Assembly: GCA_016744675.1 (NCBI GenBank)
Contig: JADGDX010000007.1
Coordinates: 13,404 to 77,403 of the forward strand
Source of the DNA: Desulfuromusa sp.
GTDB lineage: Bacteria; Desulfobacterota; Desulfuromonadia; Desulfuromonadales; Geopsychrobacteraceae
Direction of reading: 5' to 3'
DNA: 64,000 nt
Part shown: positions 34,147 through 42,806 of the stretch, one piece after another
Position numbering within the stretch: the stretch's first letter is position 1
Layout of the letters: each line of letters starts with the position of its first letter
Program-made: the position numbers and the translations under genes
The notes under the pieces: model-generated
What the model saw: the letters and a program-made list of their open reading frames with translations, nothing else
The model's database searches: none
Told to the model about the DNA's origin: nothing

Positions 34147-34188
34147 TTTGCTACTATCCTGGTTGTACTTGAATTAGAGTCAATAAAG

Positions 34189-34218
34189 AGCCCCGTTCAG
34201 TTTTGAACGGGGCTTTTT
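34189..34218. terminator. Bidirectional terminator between convergent genes
   Basis: AGCCCCGTTCA (34189-34199) pairs perfectly with TGAACGGGGCT (34204-34214), followed by TTTTAT; on the other strand an A-rich stretch gives a weaker tail. It separates the membrane protein gene from the convergent parvulin gene. Confidence 0.9.
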
Positions 34219-34225
34219 ATGTTTT

Positions 34226-34507
34226 TTACTCTGTTCTGCTTGTGACCTCAATGAGGTGATAACCAAACTGGGTTTTTACTGGTCCCAAAACTTTACCGAC
34301 ATCACCACTAAAAACCACATCATCAAATTCCTTGACCATTTGGCCTGGGGAAAATTCTCCGAGACCACCGCCCTGTTTACCAGATGGACATTGAGAGTGC
34401 TTTTTGGCGATTTCAGCAAAATCAGCACCGCCTTCAATTTCGGTTTTAAGGTTATTGCAGTTGTCTTCGCTTGGAACGAGGATGTGACGTGCGCTTGCTC
34501 TTGCCAT
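34226..34507 (-). CDS. ppiC: Parvulin-type peptidyl-prolyl isomerase (PpiC)
   Basis: 93-residue single-domain parvulin, the size of E. coli PpiC. ASARHILVPSE at the N terminus and QGGGLGEFSPGQMVKEFDD are the hallmark segments; FGYHLIEV closes the active-site strand. No signal peptide is seen, so it should act in the cytoplasm on prolyl bonds of folding proteins. An AAGGAGATC-type site precedes the start on the reverse strand. Confidence 0.92.
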   Translation of the reverse strand: MARASARHILVPSEDNCNNLKTEIEGGADFAEIAKKHSQCPSGKQGGGLGEFSPGQMVKEFDDVVFSGDVGKVLGPVKTQFGYHLIEVTSRTE

Positions 34508-34614
34508 GGTTGTTGATCTCCTTTGTATTTTGTTAGCCCTAAACTGTCAGTTGTATTTTGAGCGACCAGGGTAGGGGTATATTGAAGTAGTTTTATAAAT
34601 CGTGCAACTGCCTG

Positions 34615-35298
34615 TTATGATTTTCTTGCAATCCCACGAATTGTTCTGCTGACAAATGCTGGTGCCCCAATCATTGGGGCTTCAATCACCTGTTCAATTG
34701 AGAGGCCGCTTGCACTGATGGCTGATGAAGTGTCACGAGTGAGGCGACAATTACCAGCGCAAAAACTCCAGAAAGGTTCTATTCGATTTTGCCAAACCCG
34801 CGTTGGCGGATGGTCGGAGAGAATATGTTCAAGAAAGAGCAGAGCCCCCCCGGGGCGCAACAGGCGATTAATTTCTTTAAGACTACTTTCAAGACAAGGG
34901 ACAGAGCATAGGACTAACGTCGATACAATCGTGTCAAAGGAAGCATCAGGCCTCTCTATTGAATCTGCTCCCCAGTGTGCAATAGAGATGGCTTCTCTTT
35001 GTTGCTTATCTGCTTTGCACCGCAAAGATTTACGCATGTGTGGATCTGGCTCACTAAGGACCACGCTTGTGACATCGTGAGGATAGTGTGGCAGGTTAAC
35101 GCCTGTGCCAGCACCAATTTCTAAGACTTCACCGTAAGCTTTGGATAGTAGAGCGTTCCGCCACTCTTGCAAGCACCTTTGCTCGGTGCTGCGCATGGCA
35201 TAATCATAACTTTTCGCAATTAAGTAGGAGCGTAATCTTTTTATTGGCATTTTAATTAGGTTTCTATTGCTAGATGATGTACAGGGTTGTGTTTCCAT
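34615..35298 (-). CDS. Class I SAM-dependent methyltransferase
   Basis: 227 residues with a Rossmann methyltransferase core: motif I VLEIGAGTGVNLPHYP (about 58-73), acidic SEPDPHM, motif IV FDTIVSTLVLCSVP and the RLLRPGGALLFLEHI segment. The pattern matches the UbiE-like/METTL7-like group of small-molecule methyltransferases; the substrate is unknown. The ATG at 35298 has AGGA eight bases upstream; an internal Met17 has no ribosome site. Confidence 0.85.
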   Translation of the reverse strand: METQPCTSSSNRNLIKMPIKRLRSYLIAKSYDYAMRSTEQRCLQEWRNALLSKAYGEVLEIGAGTGVNLPHYPHDVTSVVLSEPDPHMRKSLRCKADKQQREAISIAHWGADSIERPDASFDTIVSTLVLCSVPCLESSLKEINRLLRPGGALLFLEHILSDHPPTRVWQNRIEPFWSFCAGNCRLTRDTSSAISASGLSIEQVIEAPMIGAPAFVSRTIRGIARKS

Positions 35299-35430
35299 TA
35301 TTTATTTATCCTAGCATAACTGGTGAGGTGCTTGCAGTGGGTACAGCTGGCTATGGCGGAGTAGGAAATATCATGGTATTTGCATTAATGAGACTTGCCA
35401 CGTTGATATAGGGAGCTGTATATTCGCGCC

Positions 35431-36351
35431 ATGAGTGCACTTATTATTGAAAATTTGTACAAAAACTTTGATGGTGTTCCGGCTGTTAAAGGGGTCAATT
35501 TTACCATCAAAGAGGGCGAAATCTTTGGTTTGCTTGGTCCAAATGGTGCTGGGAAAAGTACGACGATTAATATGATTGCCGGGGTTGTTCGGCTGGGAGA
35601 AGGGGCAATTACGGCATTCGGGCACGATAATCAGAAAGATTATCGTTATACTCGCCGCCTGTTGGGGGTGGTCCATCAGGAAGTTGTTATCGATAATTTC
35701 TTTACCGTTGATCAAGCTCTTAAGCTTCATGCCGGCTACTATGGTGTCAAAGATGACCCTGTGTGGCGGCAATTGTTGATTGATCGTCTTGGTTTGGAAC
35801 CACACCTCAATAAAGTGATGTTGAAGCTGTCTGGGGGGTTAAAGCGTCGCTTTATGATTGCTAAAGCTCTTATTCATCGGCCTCGATTGTTGATTCTAGA
35901 TGAGCCGACCGCTGGCGTAGATGTTGAGTTGCGGCATGGACTATGGGAATTTGTCAGAGAGATTAATCGTCATGGGACAACAATTTTGCTGACAACACAC
36001 TATCTGGAAGAAGCAGAAGTCATGTGTGATCGTATTGCAATTATGAATCATGGGGAGTTGATTGCTCTGGAAGAGACACAAGAGCTGGTTAGACGTTTGT
36101 CAAACCGACAATTACGCGTGTGGCTGGATCAACCTATACAAAAAATACCTGTCGAATTTGAGCAATATGCCCATCAATTGAAAGAAAATGGAAAGGTTCT
36201 CTTATTGAATTTGCCTGCGGGCGAAGGAGCAGGGAACGTATTATCGCAATTAGCTGATGCGGGCTTAACCGTTCGAGATATTGAAACAGAGCAAAGCGGC
36301 TTGGAAGAGGTCTTTCTTCATCTGACTGGGATTAAAGGGAGGCAGGACTAA
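35431..36351 (+). CDS. ABC transporter ATP-binding protein (ABC-2 exporter type)
   Basis: 306 residues with Walker A GPNGAGKST (about 35-43), signature LSGGLKRR, Walker B LLILDEPTAGVD and the switch histidine in LLTTHYLEEAE. A C-terminal extension after about 220 is typical of ABC-2 (DrrA/NodI-like) exporters. It pairs with the permease beginning immediately after its stop codon. The substrate is unknown; relatives export drugs, polysaccharides or lipids. Confidence 0.92.
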   Translation: MSALIIENLYKNFDGVPAVKGVNFTIKEGEIFGLLGPNGAGKSTTINMIAGVVRLGEGAITAFGHDNQKDYRYTRRLLGVVHQEVVIDNFFTVDQALKLHAGYYGVKDDPVWRQLLIDRLGLEPHLNKVMLKLSGGLKRRFMIAKALIHRPRLLILDEPTAGVDVELRHGLWEFVREINRHGTTILLTTHYLEEAEVMCDRIAIMNHGELIALEETQELVRRLSNRQLRVWLDQPIQKIPVEFEQYAHQLKENGKVLLLNLPAGEGAGNVLSQLADAGLTVRDIETEQSGLEEVFLHLTGIKGRQD

Positions 36352-37140
36352 GTGGTCGCTGGACAAGATAATAAATATTACCCTTGGCTCCCCTTTTTGA
36401 CGTTGCTGCGTAAGGAGATCTTAAGGTTTTGGCGGGTCTCGACCCAAACGTTGTTGACCCCTATTGTGACAGCGTCACTCTATTTGTTTATTTTTGGTGC
36501 TACTCTGGGGGAGAGACTTAATGTCCTTGAAGGTTTTAGTTATGCTCAATTTGTAATTCCGGGCTTAATTATCATGGGAGTTATCAATAACACCTTTGCC
36601 AATACGTCATCATCCTTGTTTATGTCACGTTATCTTGGAGGTATCGTCGATCTTTTAGTAACACCGGTTAGCCCTCCACAGTTTATCTTGGCGTATACTC
36701 TGGCGGCGATGCTGCGAGGATTATTGGTTGGAACAGTTGTTTGGTTCATTTCCACATTTTTTGCAACGCTTCCTTGGGATTCTCCTTGGTTGGCGATTTT
36801 GATGGCTGTGTTAGCAAGCTTCCTATTCGCCCAATTTGGATTGATCGCAGCGATTTATGCACATAATTTTGACACCCTTTCGATGTACAGTAATTTTCTG
36901 ATCTTGCCTCTGGTTTATCTGGGGGGCGTTTTCTATCCCATTTCAATCCTGCCCGACCCATGGGGCTCTTTTTCGTATTTGAACCCTCTGTTTTATCTCA
37001 TAGATGGCTTCCGGCATGCGATTATTGGTGTCGGTGATACCACCTTTCTCCTCGCTTTTGGGGTCAGTGGTGGCATTGCTGTTGCTTTATTTTTCTGGGC
37101 GGCGTGGTTGATAGGCAAGGGCTATCGGCTGCGAGCATAG
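36352..37140 (+). CDS. ABC-2 type permease
   Basis: 262 residues with about six membrane helices; the segments LGERLNVLEGFSYAQFVIPG and YLGGVFYPISILPDPWG are characteristic of ABC-2/DrrB-NodJ permeases. The start is a GTG directly abutting the TAA of the ATPase gene, with AGGGAGGCAGG upstream inside that gene. It is followed 13 bases later by the selenoprotein gene, so all four genes from 35431 to 38336 could be one transcript. Confidence 0.9.
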   Translation: MVAGQDNKYYPWLPFLTLLRKEILRFWRVSTQTLLTPIVTASLYLFIFGATLGERLNVLEGFSYAQFVIPGLIIMGVINNTFANTSSSLFMSRYLGGIVDLLVTPVSPPQFILAYTLAAMLRGLLVGTVVWFISTFFATLPWDSPWLAILMAVLASFLFAQFGLIAAIYAHNFDTLSMYSNFLILPLVYLGGVFYPISILPDPWGSFSYLNPLFYLIDGFRHAIIGVGDTTFLLAFGVSGGIAVALFFWAAWLIGKGYRLRA

Positions 37141-37153
37141 AAAGGGAGATGTT

Positions 37154-37435
37154 GTGTTATCTGAGAAAAACCGTAGCGCTTTTAATGCTTTTTACGATGC
37201 TGTCAGGGATGAATCGTCTCTGGACAATAAAACCACTGTTCTGATAGGCCTTGCAGCGGCACTGACCAGTGGTTGCGCTCCCTGAATGGATCACTATCTT
37301 GGCGTGGCCAAGGAGCGGGGCATTACAGAGACTGAAATTGGGGCAGTGCAGGGCATTTGTATGGCGGTTTCGGCGGGGAAAGTTAGCGCACAATTCCGCG
37401 ACGTTGAAACCCTCTATCGAGAACGAAACCGCTGA
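37154..37435 (+). CDS. AhpD-like (carboxymuconolactone decarboxylase family) selenoprotein with UGA-encoded Sec
   Basis: 93 codons starting at GTG 37154 (AGGGAG six bases upstream) and ending at TGA 37433-37435. An in-frame TGA at 37283-37285 (codon 44) lies in the motif SGCAP-U-MDHYLGVA, giving C41-x-x-U44 with His47, where CMD/AhpD relatives have CxxC plus His. The frame continues without other stops through RGITETEIGAVQGICMAVSAG (about 56-74; part shown), a normal CMD helix pair. A SECIS-like hairpin begins 12 bases after the TGA. AhpD-like selenoproteins are known in this lineage; they probably reduce peroxides or thiol partners. hslO, a redox chaperone gene, follows 22 bases later. Confidence 0.87.
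37298..37312 (+). promoter_or_regulatory. Bacterial SECIS-like hairpin
   Basis: CTTGGC (37298-37303) pairs with GCCAAG (37307-37312) around the loop GTG; a T-G pair extends the stem by one. The loop starts with G, about 18 bases after the TGA, which fits the bacterial SECIS consensus (small apical loop with an early G, 16-37 bases from UGA). Confidence 0.75.
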
Positions 37436-37457
37436 TTCGTCAGCTTGGAGTCTATAC

Positions 37458-38336
37458 ATGCATGATCATTTAGTTCGGGTTGTTAGTCCGGATGGATTGT
37501 TTCGAGCAGCCGCTGCCGTGACAACACAGTTAGTAGCGACCATCGTTGAAAAGCAGAAAACAGATTTTACTGCAACTGTAGCGCTGGGTCGGTTATTGAC
37601 GGGGGGAGCCCTGCTGGGCTGTTTACTAAAAGGAAAGCAGCGTCTCGCTTTGTCGGTGGAAGGGAATGGCCCGCTTGGAAAAATGAGTGTCGAGGCGGAT
37701 GCTAAAGGAAGAGTTCGGGGGACAGTTCGTAACCCGATCGCAGGATTGCCACCTGCAGGGGATCATTTTGATGTTGCTGGTGCTGTTGGTAAGGCCGGCT
37801 TTCTCCATGTATGGAAAGATCTTGGTCTGAAAGAGCCCTACCAGAGTATGGTTCAACTTCAAAGCAGTGAAATAGCGGAAGACTTGGCCTGGTACTTAAC
37901 CAGTTCTGAGCAAGTTCCGTCCAGCCTAGGTTTGGGGGTTGAGTTAGGTCGCAAGGGGGATATTGCTATTGCGGGAGGTTTCTTAGTGCAGTCCTTGCCT
38001 CCTGGTGACCCTGAAAAGATAGATGCCCTCACAGAGAGAATCAAAGTTTTGCCACCAACAACCAGTATGTTGGGGGATGGGTTAACGCCTACCGAAATTC
38101 TTGCACAGATTTTTGGTTCTGAGGACTTTCATGTTCAACAAGAGATGCCATTGTCTTTTTCCTGCCCTTGTAGTCGCGAGCAAATCGAGTTGATGTTGAT
38201 AGATCTGGGGAGGAAGGAGCTTCTCTTGCTTATTGAAGAGGAGCCACAGCCGGTTGAAGTTGTTTGTGAATATTGCCGGACCGCCTATGAATTTAATCAT
38301 GAACAAATCAGTGAACTCATGAAACGGGCAAGATAG
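37458..38336 (+). CDS. hslO: Hsp33 redox-regulated chaperone
   Basis: 292 residues from the ATG at 37458 (MHDHLVRVVSPDG); the frame extends upstream to 37269, but that part overlaps the selenoprotein gene in another frame. The C-terminal zinc switch is present: CPC near residue 233 and CEYC near residue 267, four cysteines that form disulfides on oxidation and activate holdase activity. The N-terminal domain is complete (AAVTTQLVATIV, GNGPLGKMSVEAD, GNPIAG-like RNPIAGLPPAG). It follows the selenoprotein gene, suggesting a redox-stress unit. Confidence 0.93.
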   Translation: MHDHLVRVVSPDGLFRAAAAVTTQLVATIVEKQKTDFTATVALGRLLTGGALLGCLLKGKQRLALSVEGNGPLGKMSVEADAKGRVRGTVRNPIAGLPPAGDHFDVAGAVGKAGFLHVWKDLGLKEPYQSMVQLQSSEIAEDLAWYLTSSEQVPSSLGLGVELGRKGDIAIAGGFLVQSLPPGDPEKIDALTERIKVLPPTTSMLGDGLTPTEILAQIFGSEDFHVQQEMPLSFSCPCSREQIELMLIDLGRKELLLLIEEEPQPVEVVCEYCRTAYEFNHEQISELMKRAR

Positions 38337-38479
38337 GGTCGTATATCCTGCATTGTTTTTCTTGTGAATTGTCGATTGTTCCCAAAAAAATGCAGAAAAA
38401 CTTCTGCTTTAAAAATTATGTCGGGCAGAAAAACCCTGTAAAATCAAATGAAAAATTGATTCTCCATGTTCTCTTAATT

Positions 38480-38492
38480 GCATACAGTATAC
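38480..38492. promoter_or_regulatory. GTATAC-type palindrome in the nuo promoter region
   Basis: GCATAC-A-GTATAC (38480-38492), one mismatch from a perfect palindrome and the same as the sfrB site read on the other strand. It ends 10 bases before a TTGACA -35 element. Confidence 0.55.
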
Positions 38493-38502
38493 GGTATTTC
38501 TC

Positions 38503-38531
38503 TTGACATATTGAGGGAATTATCCTAGTTT
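38503..38531 (+). promoter_or_regulatory. Candidate nuo operon promoter
   Basis: A perfect TTGACA (38503-38508) with a weak TAGTTT at 38526-38531 after 17 bp. Poor -10 sequence next to an operator suggests regulation by an activator or repressor. The leader before nuoA would be about 75 bases. Confidence 0.4.
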
Positions 38532-38609
38532 TCACACGCTGTGGAGTATCCTGCCAGCATGCAGGTACAGCTGAACGGTTCAATCTCTTCTATGGAAGGA
38601 GCGGTTTTT

Positions 38610-38966
38610 ATGCTGGATATTTATTTGCCAATTCTCGTTGTTATGGGAATTGCTTGCGCTTTTGCCATTGGGTCGGTCGTTTTGTCTCGACTTATTGGTG
38701 TGAAGAAGCCAAGTGCTGTGAAGTTGGCGCCATATGAGTGTGGTATGCCCCTTCTTAGCTCGGCTCAAGAGCGTTTTTCTATTAAGTTTTATATTGTTGC
38801 GATGTTGTTTATTCTCTTCGATATAGAGGCTGTTTTCCTCTATCCTTGGGCAGTTATGTTCAAGCGTCTGGGGGTTTTTGGCTTTCTTGAGATGGGTGTG
38901 TTTATCATCATTCTTCTTGTCGGTTTTGTTTATGTGTGGAAAAAAGGAGCTCTGGAATGGGAATAG
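38610..38966 (+). CDS. nuoA: NADH-quinone oxidoreductase subunit A
   Basis: 118 residues from ATG 38610, which has AAGGAG eight bases upstream; the frame is open to 38541, but earlier Met codons lack a site. Three membrane spans and the conserved YECG segment ([14 protein letters not shown]) on the loop that reaches the quinone channel are present, as is the acidic [15 protein letters not shown] helix. It opens an operon nuoABCDHIJKLMN and overlaps nuoB by ten bases. Confidence 0.95.
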   Translation: MLDIYLPILVVMGIACAFAIGSVVLSRLIGVKKPSAVKLAPYECGMPLLSSAQERFSIKFYIVAMLFILFDIEAVFLYPWAVMFKRLGVFGFLEMGVFIIILLVGFVYVWKKGALEWE

Positions 38967-39484
38967 AGCAACCAGCGGCATCCAAAACCCTCGGTAGTGG
39001 TTTTGTTACAACGAGTCTTGATAAGTTGGTTAACTGGTCTCGTGCAAGTTCTATGTGGCCGTTGACGTTTGGTTTGGCTTGCTGTGCCATTGAGATGATG
39101 GCAACCGGAGCTGCTCGGTTTGATTTGGATCGGATGGGAATCTTGTTCCGTGCCTCTCCTCGCCAGGCTGATGTCATTATTATTGCAGGAACCGTCACCA
39201 AAAAAATGGTGCCAGTTATTCAAACTGTCTATGAGCAGATGCCGGAGCCTCGGTATGTTATTGCTATGGGGGCTTGTGCTTCTTCGGGGGGCATCTTTGA
39301 TACTTACAGTACCGTTCAGGGAGTCGATGAGTTTTTGCCAGTTGATGTTTATATTCCTGGCTGTCCTCCACGTCCTGAAGGTTTGCTTTACGGTTTGATG
39401 AAGCTGCAGGATAAAATTCGGGCGGAACGCAACACTTTTGGTGCTGCTATTGGTGTTGGTGACGTCATTCAGAACAAGGCCTGA
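38957..39484 (+). CDS. nuoB: NADH-quinone oxidoreductase subunit B
   Basis: 175 residues. Holds the terminal N2 4Fe-4S cluster next to the quinone site: Cys42 and Cys43 in LACCAIEMM, Cys107 in MGACASSGG and Cys136 in PGCPPRPE. Start taken at ATG 38957 with GGAG eight bases upstream, not the GTG at 38936. It is followed 29 bases later by nuoC. Confidence 0.97.
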   Translation: MGIEQPAASKTLGSGFVTTSLDKLVNWSRASSMWPLTFGLACCAIEMMATGAARFDLDRMGILFRASPRQADVIIIAGTVTKKMVPVIQTVYEQMPEPRYVIAMGACASSGGIFDTYSTVQGVDEFLPVDVYIPGCPPRPEGLLYGLMKLQDKIRAERNTFGAAIGVGDVIQNKA

Positions 39485-39513
39485 TGGCCGCCAGTTGATA
39501 ACAGGGAAAATCA

Positions 39514-39996
39514 ATGAGCGATCAAGCGATTGTTGAAAAATTAAAAGCGAAATTCTCTTCTGAAGTTCTGAATGTGGTGGAATTTCGTGGAGAAACAACT
39601 GTCACTGTCAATAAGGAGCAGATCGTTGAGATTTGCACTTTCATGCGTGATAAGTTTGGTTTCAATCTCCTCTGTGATCTTTGCGGAGTTGATTATATGG
39701 GAACGTCACCGCGGTTCATGGTGGTTTATAACCTCTATAATATCGCGACAAAGAAACGTATTCGGATTAAGGCGCCCGTTGAAGAGAAGAATGCCAATAT
39801 TGATACCGTCAGCACTGTTTGGGGGACGGCAAATTGGCATGAGCGGGAGTGTTGGGATCTGATGGGGATTAAATTTAATAACCATCCTGATCTGCGACGC
39901 ATTCTGATGCCGGCTGACTGGGAAGGACATCCATTGCGCAAGGACTATCCTGTGCAGGGACCTGACCGTGAGCCTTATCAGGGTCGACTTTCCTAA
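39514..39996 (+). CDS. nuoC: NADH-quinone oxidoreductase subunit C
   Basis: 160 residues, the 30-kDa-type subunit of the peripheral arm, with the family segment WHERECWDLMGIKFNNHPDL (about 108-127) and RRILMPADWEGHPLRKDYP. It is separate from nuoD here rather than fused as in E. coli. It contacts NuoD and NuoB. Confidence 0.95.
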   Translation: MSDQAIVEKLKAKFSSEVLNVVEFRGETTVTVNKEQIVEICTFMRDKFGFNLLCDLCGVDYMGTSPRFMVVYNLYNIATKKRIRIKAPVEEKNANIDTVSTVWGTANWHERECWDLMGIKFNNHPDLRRILMPADWEGHPLRKDYPVQGPDREPYQGRLS

Positions 39997-40037
39997 CTAA
40001 AACGCTTTAGATATTTCCTAATCGGACGAGGCATATA

Positions 40038-41219
40038 ATGGCAGCAAATACCGAAACAATGACCATCAACATGGGACCTCAGCACCCGTCAACTCACGGT
40101 GTGTTGCAGTTGATCCTTGAACTCGATGGCGAAATTGTGGTGAAGGCAACTCCGCATATAGGTTTTCTTCATCGTGGGATCGAAAAACTATCCGAGCACC
40201 GCACCTACCATCAGACTATTCCATTGACCGACCGGCTCGATTATCTGGCACCGATGAGTAATAACCTCGGTTATGTCTTGGCCGTTGAAAAACTTCTTGG
40301 GATTACTGATGAGATTCCTGAGCGGGTTCAGCGGATCAGAGTCATCATGGCTGAGTTGACCCGTCTAAAAAGTCACTTGGTCTGGCTAGCGTGCCATGCT
40401 CTCGACATCGGAGCAATGACTGTTTTTCTTTACTGCTTCCGTGAGCGCGAGTGTATTACTGATATTTACGAAAAAGTTTCAGGTGCACGGATGACGTCTA
40501 ATTACTTCCGTGTTGGTGGTCTTGCTGAAGACCTCCCTGATGGACTCGAAGGCGATATTCGTGATTTCGTTGAATCAATGCCAGCACATATTGAAGAGTA
40601 TGAAGGTTTATTGACCGGGAACAAGATCTGGCAGAAACGGACCATTGGCGTTGGTGAAATCAGTGCTGAAGCTGCTATTGATATTGGTATCACTGGGCCA
40701 GCCCTAAGGGCTTCCGGGGTTGATTGGGATTTGCGTCGCGACAATCCTTACAGTGGTTATGAAGATTACGATTTTGACGTTCCTGTTAGGGAGGGTTGCG
40801 ATACCTTCGATCGTTATAAGGTCCGCCTTGATGAAATGCGTCAGTCGACTCGGATCATTCTTCAGGCATTGGACAAGTTAAAGCCAGGCCCTATTCTTGC
40901 TGATTGTCCTAAAGTTGTTCTTCCTGCGAAACAGGATGTTGTCAACAATATTGAAAGTTTGATCCACCACTTCAAAATTGTTACAGAAGGTTTTAAAACC
41001 GAACCGGGCGAGATTTATCAAGGTGTTGAAGCTCCAAAAGGTGAACTGGGTTTTTACTTGGTTGCTGATGGATCGGCTTATCCTTTTAGAATGAAGATAC
41101 GCCCTCCTTCGTTTGTCAATCTTCAGGGATTGCCACAAATGGTTGAAGGGAAATTGCTGGCTGACGTTATCGCTGTTATTGGTACTCTCGATATCGTTCT
41201 TGGCGAAATTGACCGGTAG
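40038..41219 (+). CDS. nuoD: NADH-quinone oxidoreductase subunit D
   Basis: 393 residues, 49-kDa-type subunit that forms the quinone-binding cavity with NuoB. N-terminal MGPQHPSTHGVLQ (about 12-24) and the C-terminal DIVLGEIDR are diagnostic; His and Tyr residues of the quinone site lie in HPSTHG and the RTYHQTIPLTDRLDYLAP region (part shown). It shares ancestry with [NiFe]-hydrogenase large subunits but lacks the metal-binding cysteines. Confidence 0.97.
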   Translation: MAANTETMTINMGPQHPSTHGVLQLILELDGEIVVKATPHIGFLHRGIEKLSEHRTYHQTIPLTDRLDYLAPMSNNLGYVLAVEKLLGITDEIPERVQRIRVIMAELTRLKSHLVWLACHALDIGAMTVFLYCFRERECITDIYEKVSGARMTSNYFRVGGLAEDLPDGLEGDIRDFVESMPAHIEEYEGLLTGNKIWQKRTIGVGEISAEAAIDIGITGPALRASGVDWDLRRDNPYSGYEDYDFDVPVREGCDTFDRYKVRLDEMRQSTRIILQALDKLKPGPILADCPKVVLPAKQDVVNNIESLIHHFKIVTEGFKTEPGEIYQGVEAPKGELGFYLVADGSAYPFRMKIRPPSFVNLQGLPQMVEGKLLADVIAVIGTLDIVLGEIDR

Positions 41220-41297
41220 TATTTAAGTTTATTGGATTGCTGGTTGATATGACCGGCTGGAAACGGCAGAAATGCCATAGACTGATGAAGGAAGAGG

Positions 41298-42362
41298 ATG
41301 GTCATGACGCCAGAAGTTCTGACACTCTCGGAAACACCTTGGTTGTTTACAGGAGTCATGCTGGTAAAAATTGCAGTGGCTTTTGTAGTGACGTTGCTGA
41401 TCGTTGCTTATGCGACTTATGCAGAGCGTAAGACAATTGGTCGTATGCAAACTCGGATGGGGCCAACAATGACCGGGCCAAAGGGCCTGTTGCAGCCAAT
41501 CGCTGACGGTTTGAAGCTCTTCTTTAAGGAAGATATCATTCCTGCACAATCTCATTGGGCGGCGTTTATTCTTGCCCCAATGATGATTCTTGCTCCCGCG
41601 TTTATTTCGATCGCAGTTATCCCTTTTGGTGGTGATCTTCATTTTAATTATGACGGAGTTCTCTACGCTGTTCCAATGCAGATTACCGATTTGAATATCG
41701 GTCTTCTGTTTATTATTGCGATGGCTGGACTTGGAGTCTACGGAATCGTTCTGGCTGGTCTGGCTTCCAATAGTAAGTATGCTTTGCTTGGTGGAATACG
41801 ATCAACTGCCCAAATGATTTCTTATGAGCTCGCAGTTGGACTGTCAATCGTTGTTATTTTTATGCTCTCAGAAACACTGAGCTTACGTGGGATTGTCGCT
41901 GCACAGCAGCTTCCACTATGGGGTCTTGAATCTGTTAGTTATATTCCAAATTGGTACATTTTCTGTCAGCCTTTAGCTTTTGGACTGTTTGTTATTGGTT
42001 CTATGGCAGAAATCAATCGGACTCCGTTTGACTTGCCTGAAGCTGAGACAGAATTGGTTTCAGGTTTCTGTACAGAATATTCCGCCATGAAATATGCCCT
42101 GTTTTTTATGGCTGAATACGCAAACATGATTACTGTTTCAGCTGTTGCCACGACACTGTTTCTTGGTGGATGGGGTGGACCTTTTTACGGCTGGATCAAC
42201 TTTCTTCTTAAAGTATTCGCATTCATGTTCTTCTTCATCTGGATTCGGGCCACCTTCCCGCGTCTTCGTTACGACCAGTTGATGTTCCTTGGTTGGAAAA
42301 TTATGCTCCCATTAGCGCTTGTGAATATTGTGTTGACGGGTATTGCAATTCTGCTCTGGTAG
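41298..42362 (+). CDS. nuoH: NADH-quinone oxidoreductase subunit H
   Basis: 354 residues with about eight membrane helices; forms the entrance of the quinone chamber. Motifs include AERKTIGRMQTRMGP and EINRTPFDLPEAETELVSGF (quinone-cavity loop with acidic residues). Two ATGs, 41298 and 41304, both have plausible purine-rich sites (AAGGA and AGAGGA), so the exact start is uncertain by two codons. Confidence 0.96.
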   Translation: MVMTPEVLTLSETPWLFTGVMLVKIAVAFVVTLLIVAYATYAERKTIGRMQTRMGPTMTGPKGLLQPIADGLKLFFKEDIIPAQSHWAAFILAPMMILAPAFISIAVIPFGGDLHFNYDGVLYAVPMQITDLNIGLLFIIAMAGLGVYGIVLAGLASNSKYALLGGIRSTAQMISYELAVGLSIVVIFMLSETLSLRGIVAAQQLPLWGLESVSYIPNWYIFCQPLAFGLFVIGSMAEINRTPFDLPEAETELVSGFCTEYSAMKYALFFMAEYANMITVSAVATTLFLGGWGGPFYGWINFLLKVFAFMFFFIWIRATFPRLRYDQLMFLGWKIMLPLALVNIVLTGIAILLW

Positions 42363-42389
42363 TAACCATACGTTGCGTAGAGGATAGAT

Positions 42390-42788
42390 ATGTTTAAAGA
42401 GTTTGCCAAAGGTTTGAGTATAACGTTGAAGCACCTGTTGCCAGGTAACTGCACGACTGTACAGTATCCGAAGCAAAAATTGGAGATGGCCCCTCGTTTC
42501 CGTGGACTTCATCGCCTTATTCCCGCTGCTGATCGTGAAAAATGTGTTGCATGTTACCTTTGTCCAACAGTGTGCCCAGCGAAATGTATCACGGTTGTGG
42601 CTGCTGAAAACGAAGCCGGCGAAAAATATCCGGAAGTTTTTGATATCGATATGCTGCGCTGTATTTTCTGTGGCTTCTGTGTAGAAGCTTGTCCAAAAGA
42701 AGCAATTGAAATGACAGATGCTTATGAGTTGGCAAACTTTAGCCGTGATGATTTTAACTTCGGCAAACAACGCCTTCTCAAGTCGTAA
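42390..42788 (+). CDS. nuoI: NADH-quinone oxidoreductase subunit I
   Basis: 132 residues, a short form of the TYKY-type ferredoxin subunit. Two 4Fe-4S motifs: Cys52-55-58-62 (CVACYLCPTVC) and Cys91-94-97-101 (CIFCGFCVEAC), which carry electrons to N2. It would receive electrons from a NuoG-like subunit, yet no nuoG follows in this operon. Confidence 0.96.
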   Translation: MFKEFAKGLSITLKHLLPGNCTTVQYPKQKLEMAPRFRGLHRLIPAADREKCVACYLCPTVCPAKCITVVAAENEAGEKYPEVFDIDMLRCIFCGFCVEACPKEAIEMTDAYELANFSRDDFNFGKQRLLKS

Positions 42789-42806
42789 GATAGGAGCTGC
42801 GTAATC

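Noticed and set aside
37274-37285. TGA in the AhpD-like gene as a simple nonsense mutation
   Set aside because: The frame downstream is fully preserved with a family-typical sequence, the stop falls exactly at the catalytic Cys position, and a SECIS-like hairpin follows.
37269-37457. Long N-terminal extension of hslO
   Set aside because: It overlaps the selenoprotein gene in another frame and lacks similarity to Hsp33; the ATG at 37458 gives a normal Hsp33 N terminus.
38930-39598. 222-codon open frame on the minus strand over nuoB-nuoC
   Set aside because: Antisense shadow of two strongly supported nuo genes; no ribosome site and no recognisable protein.
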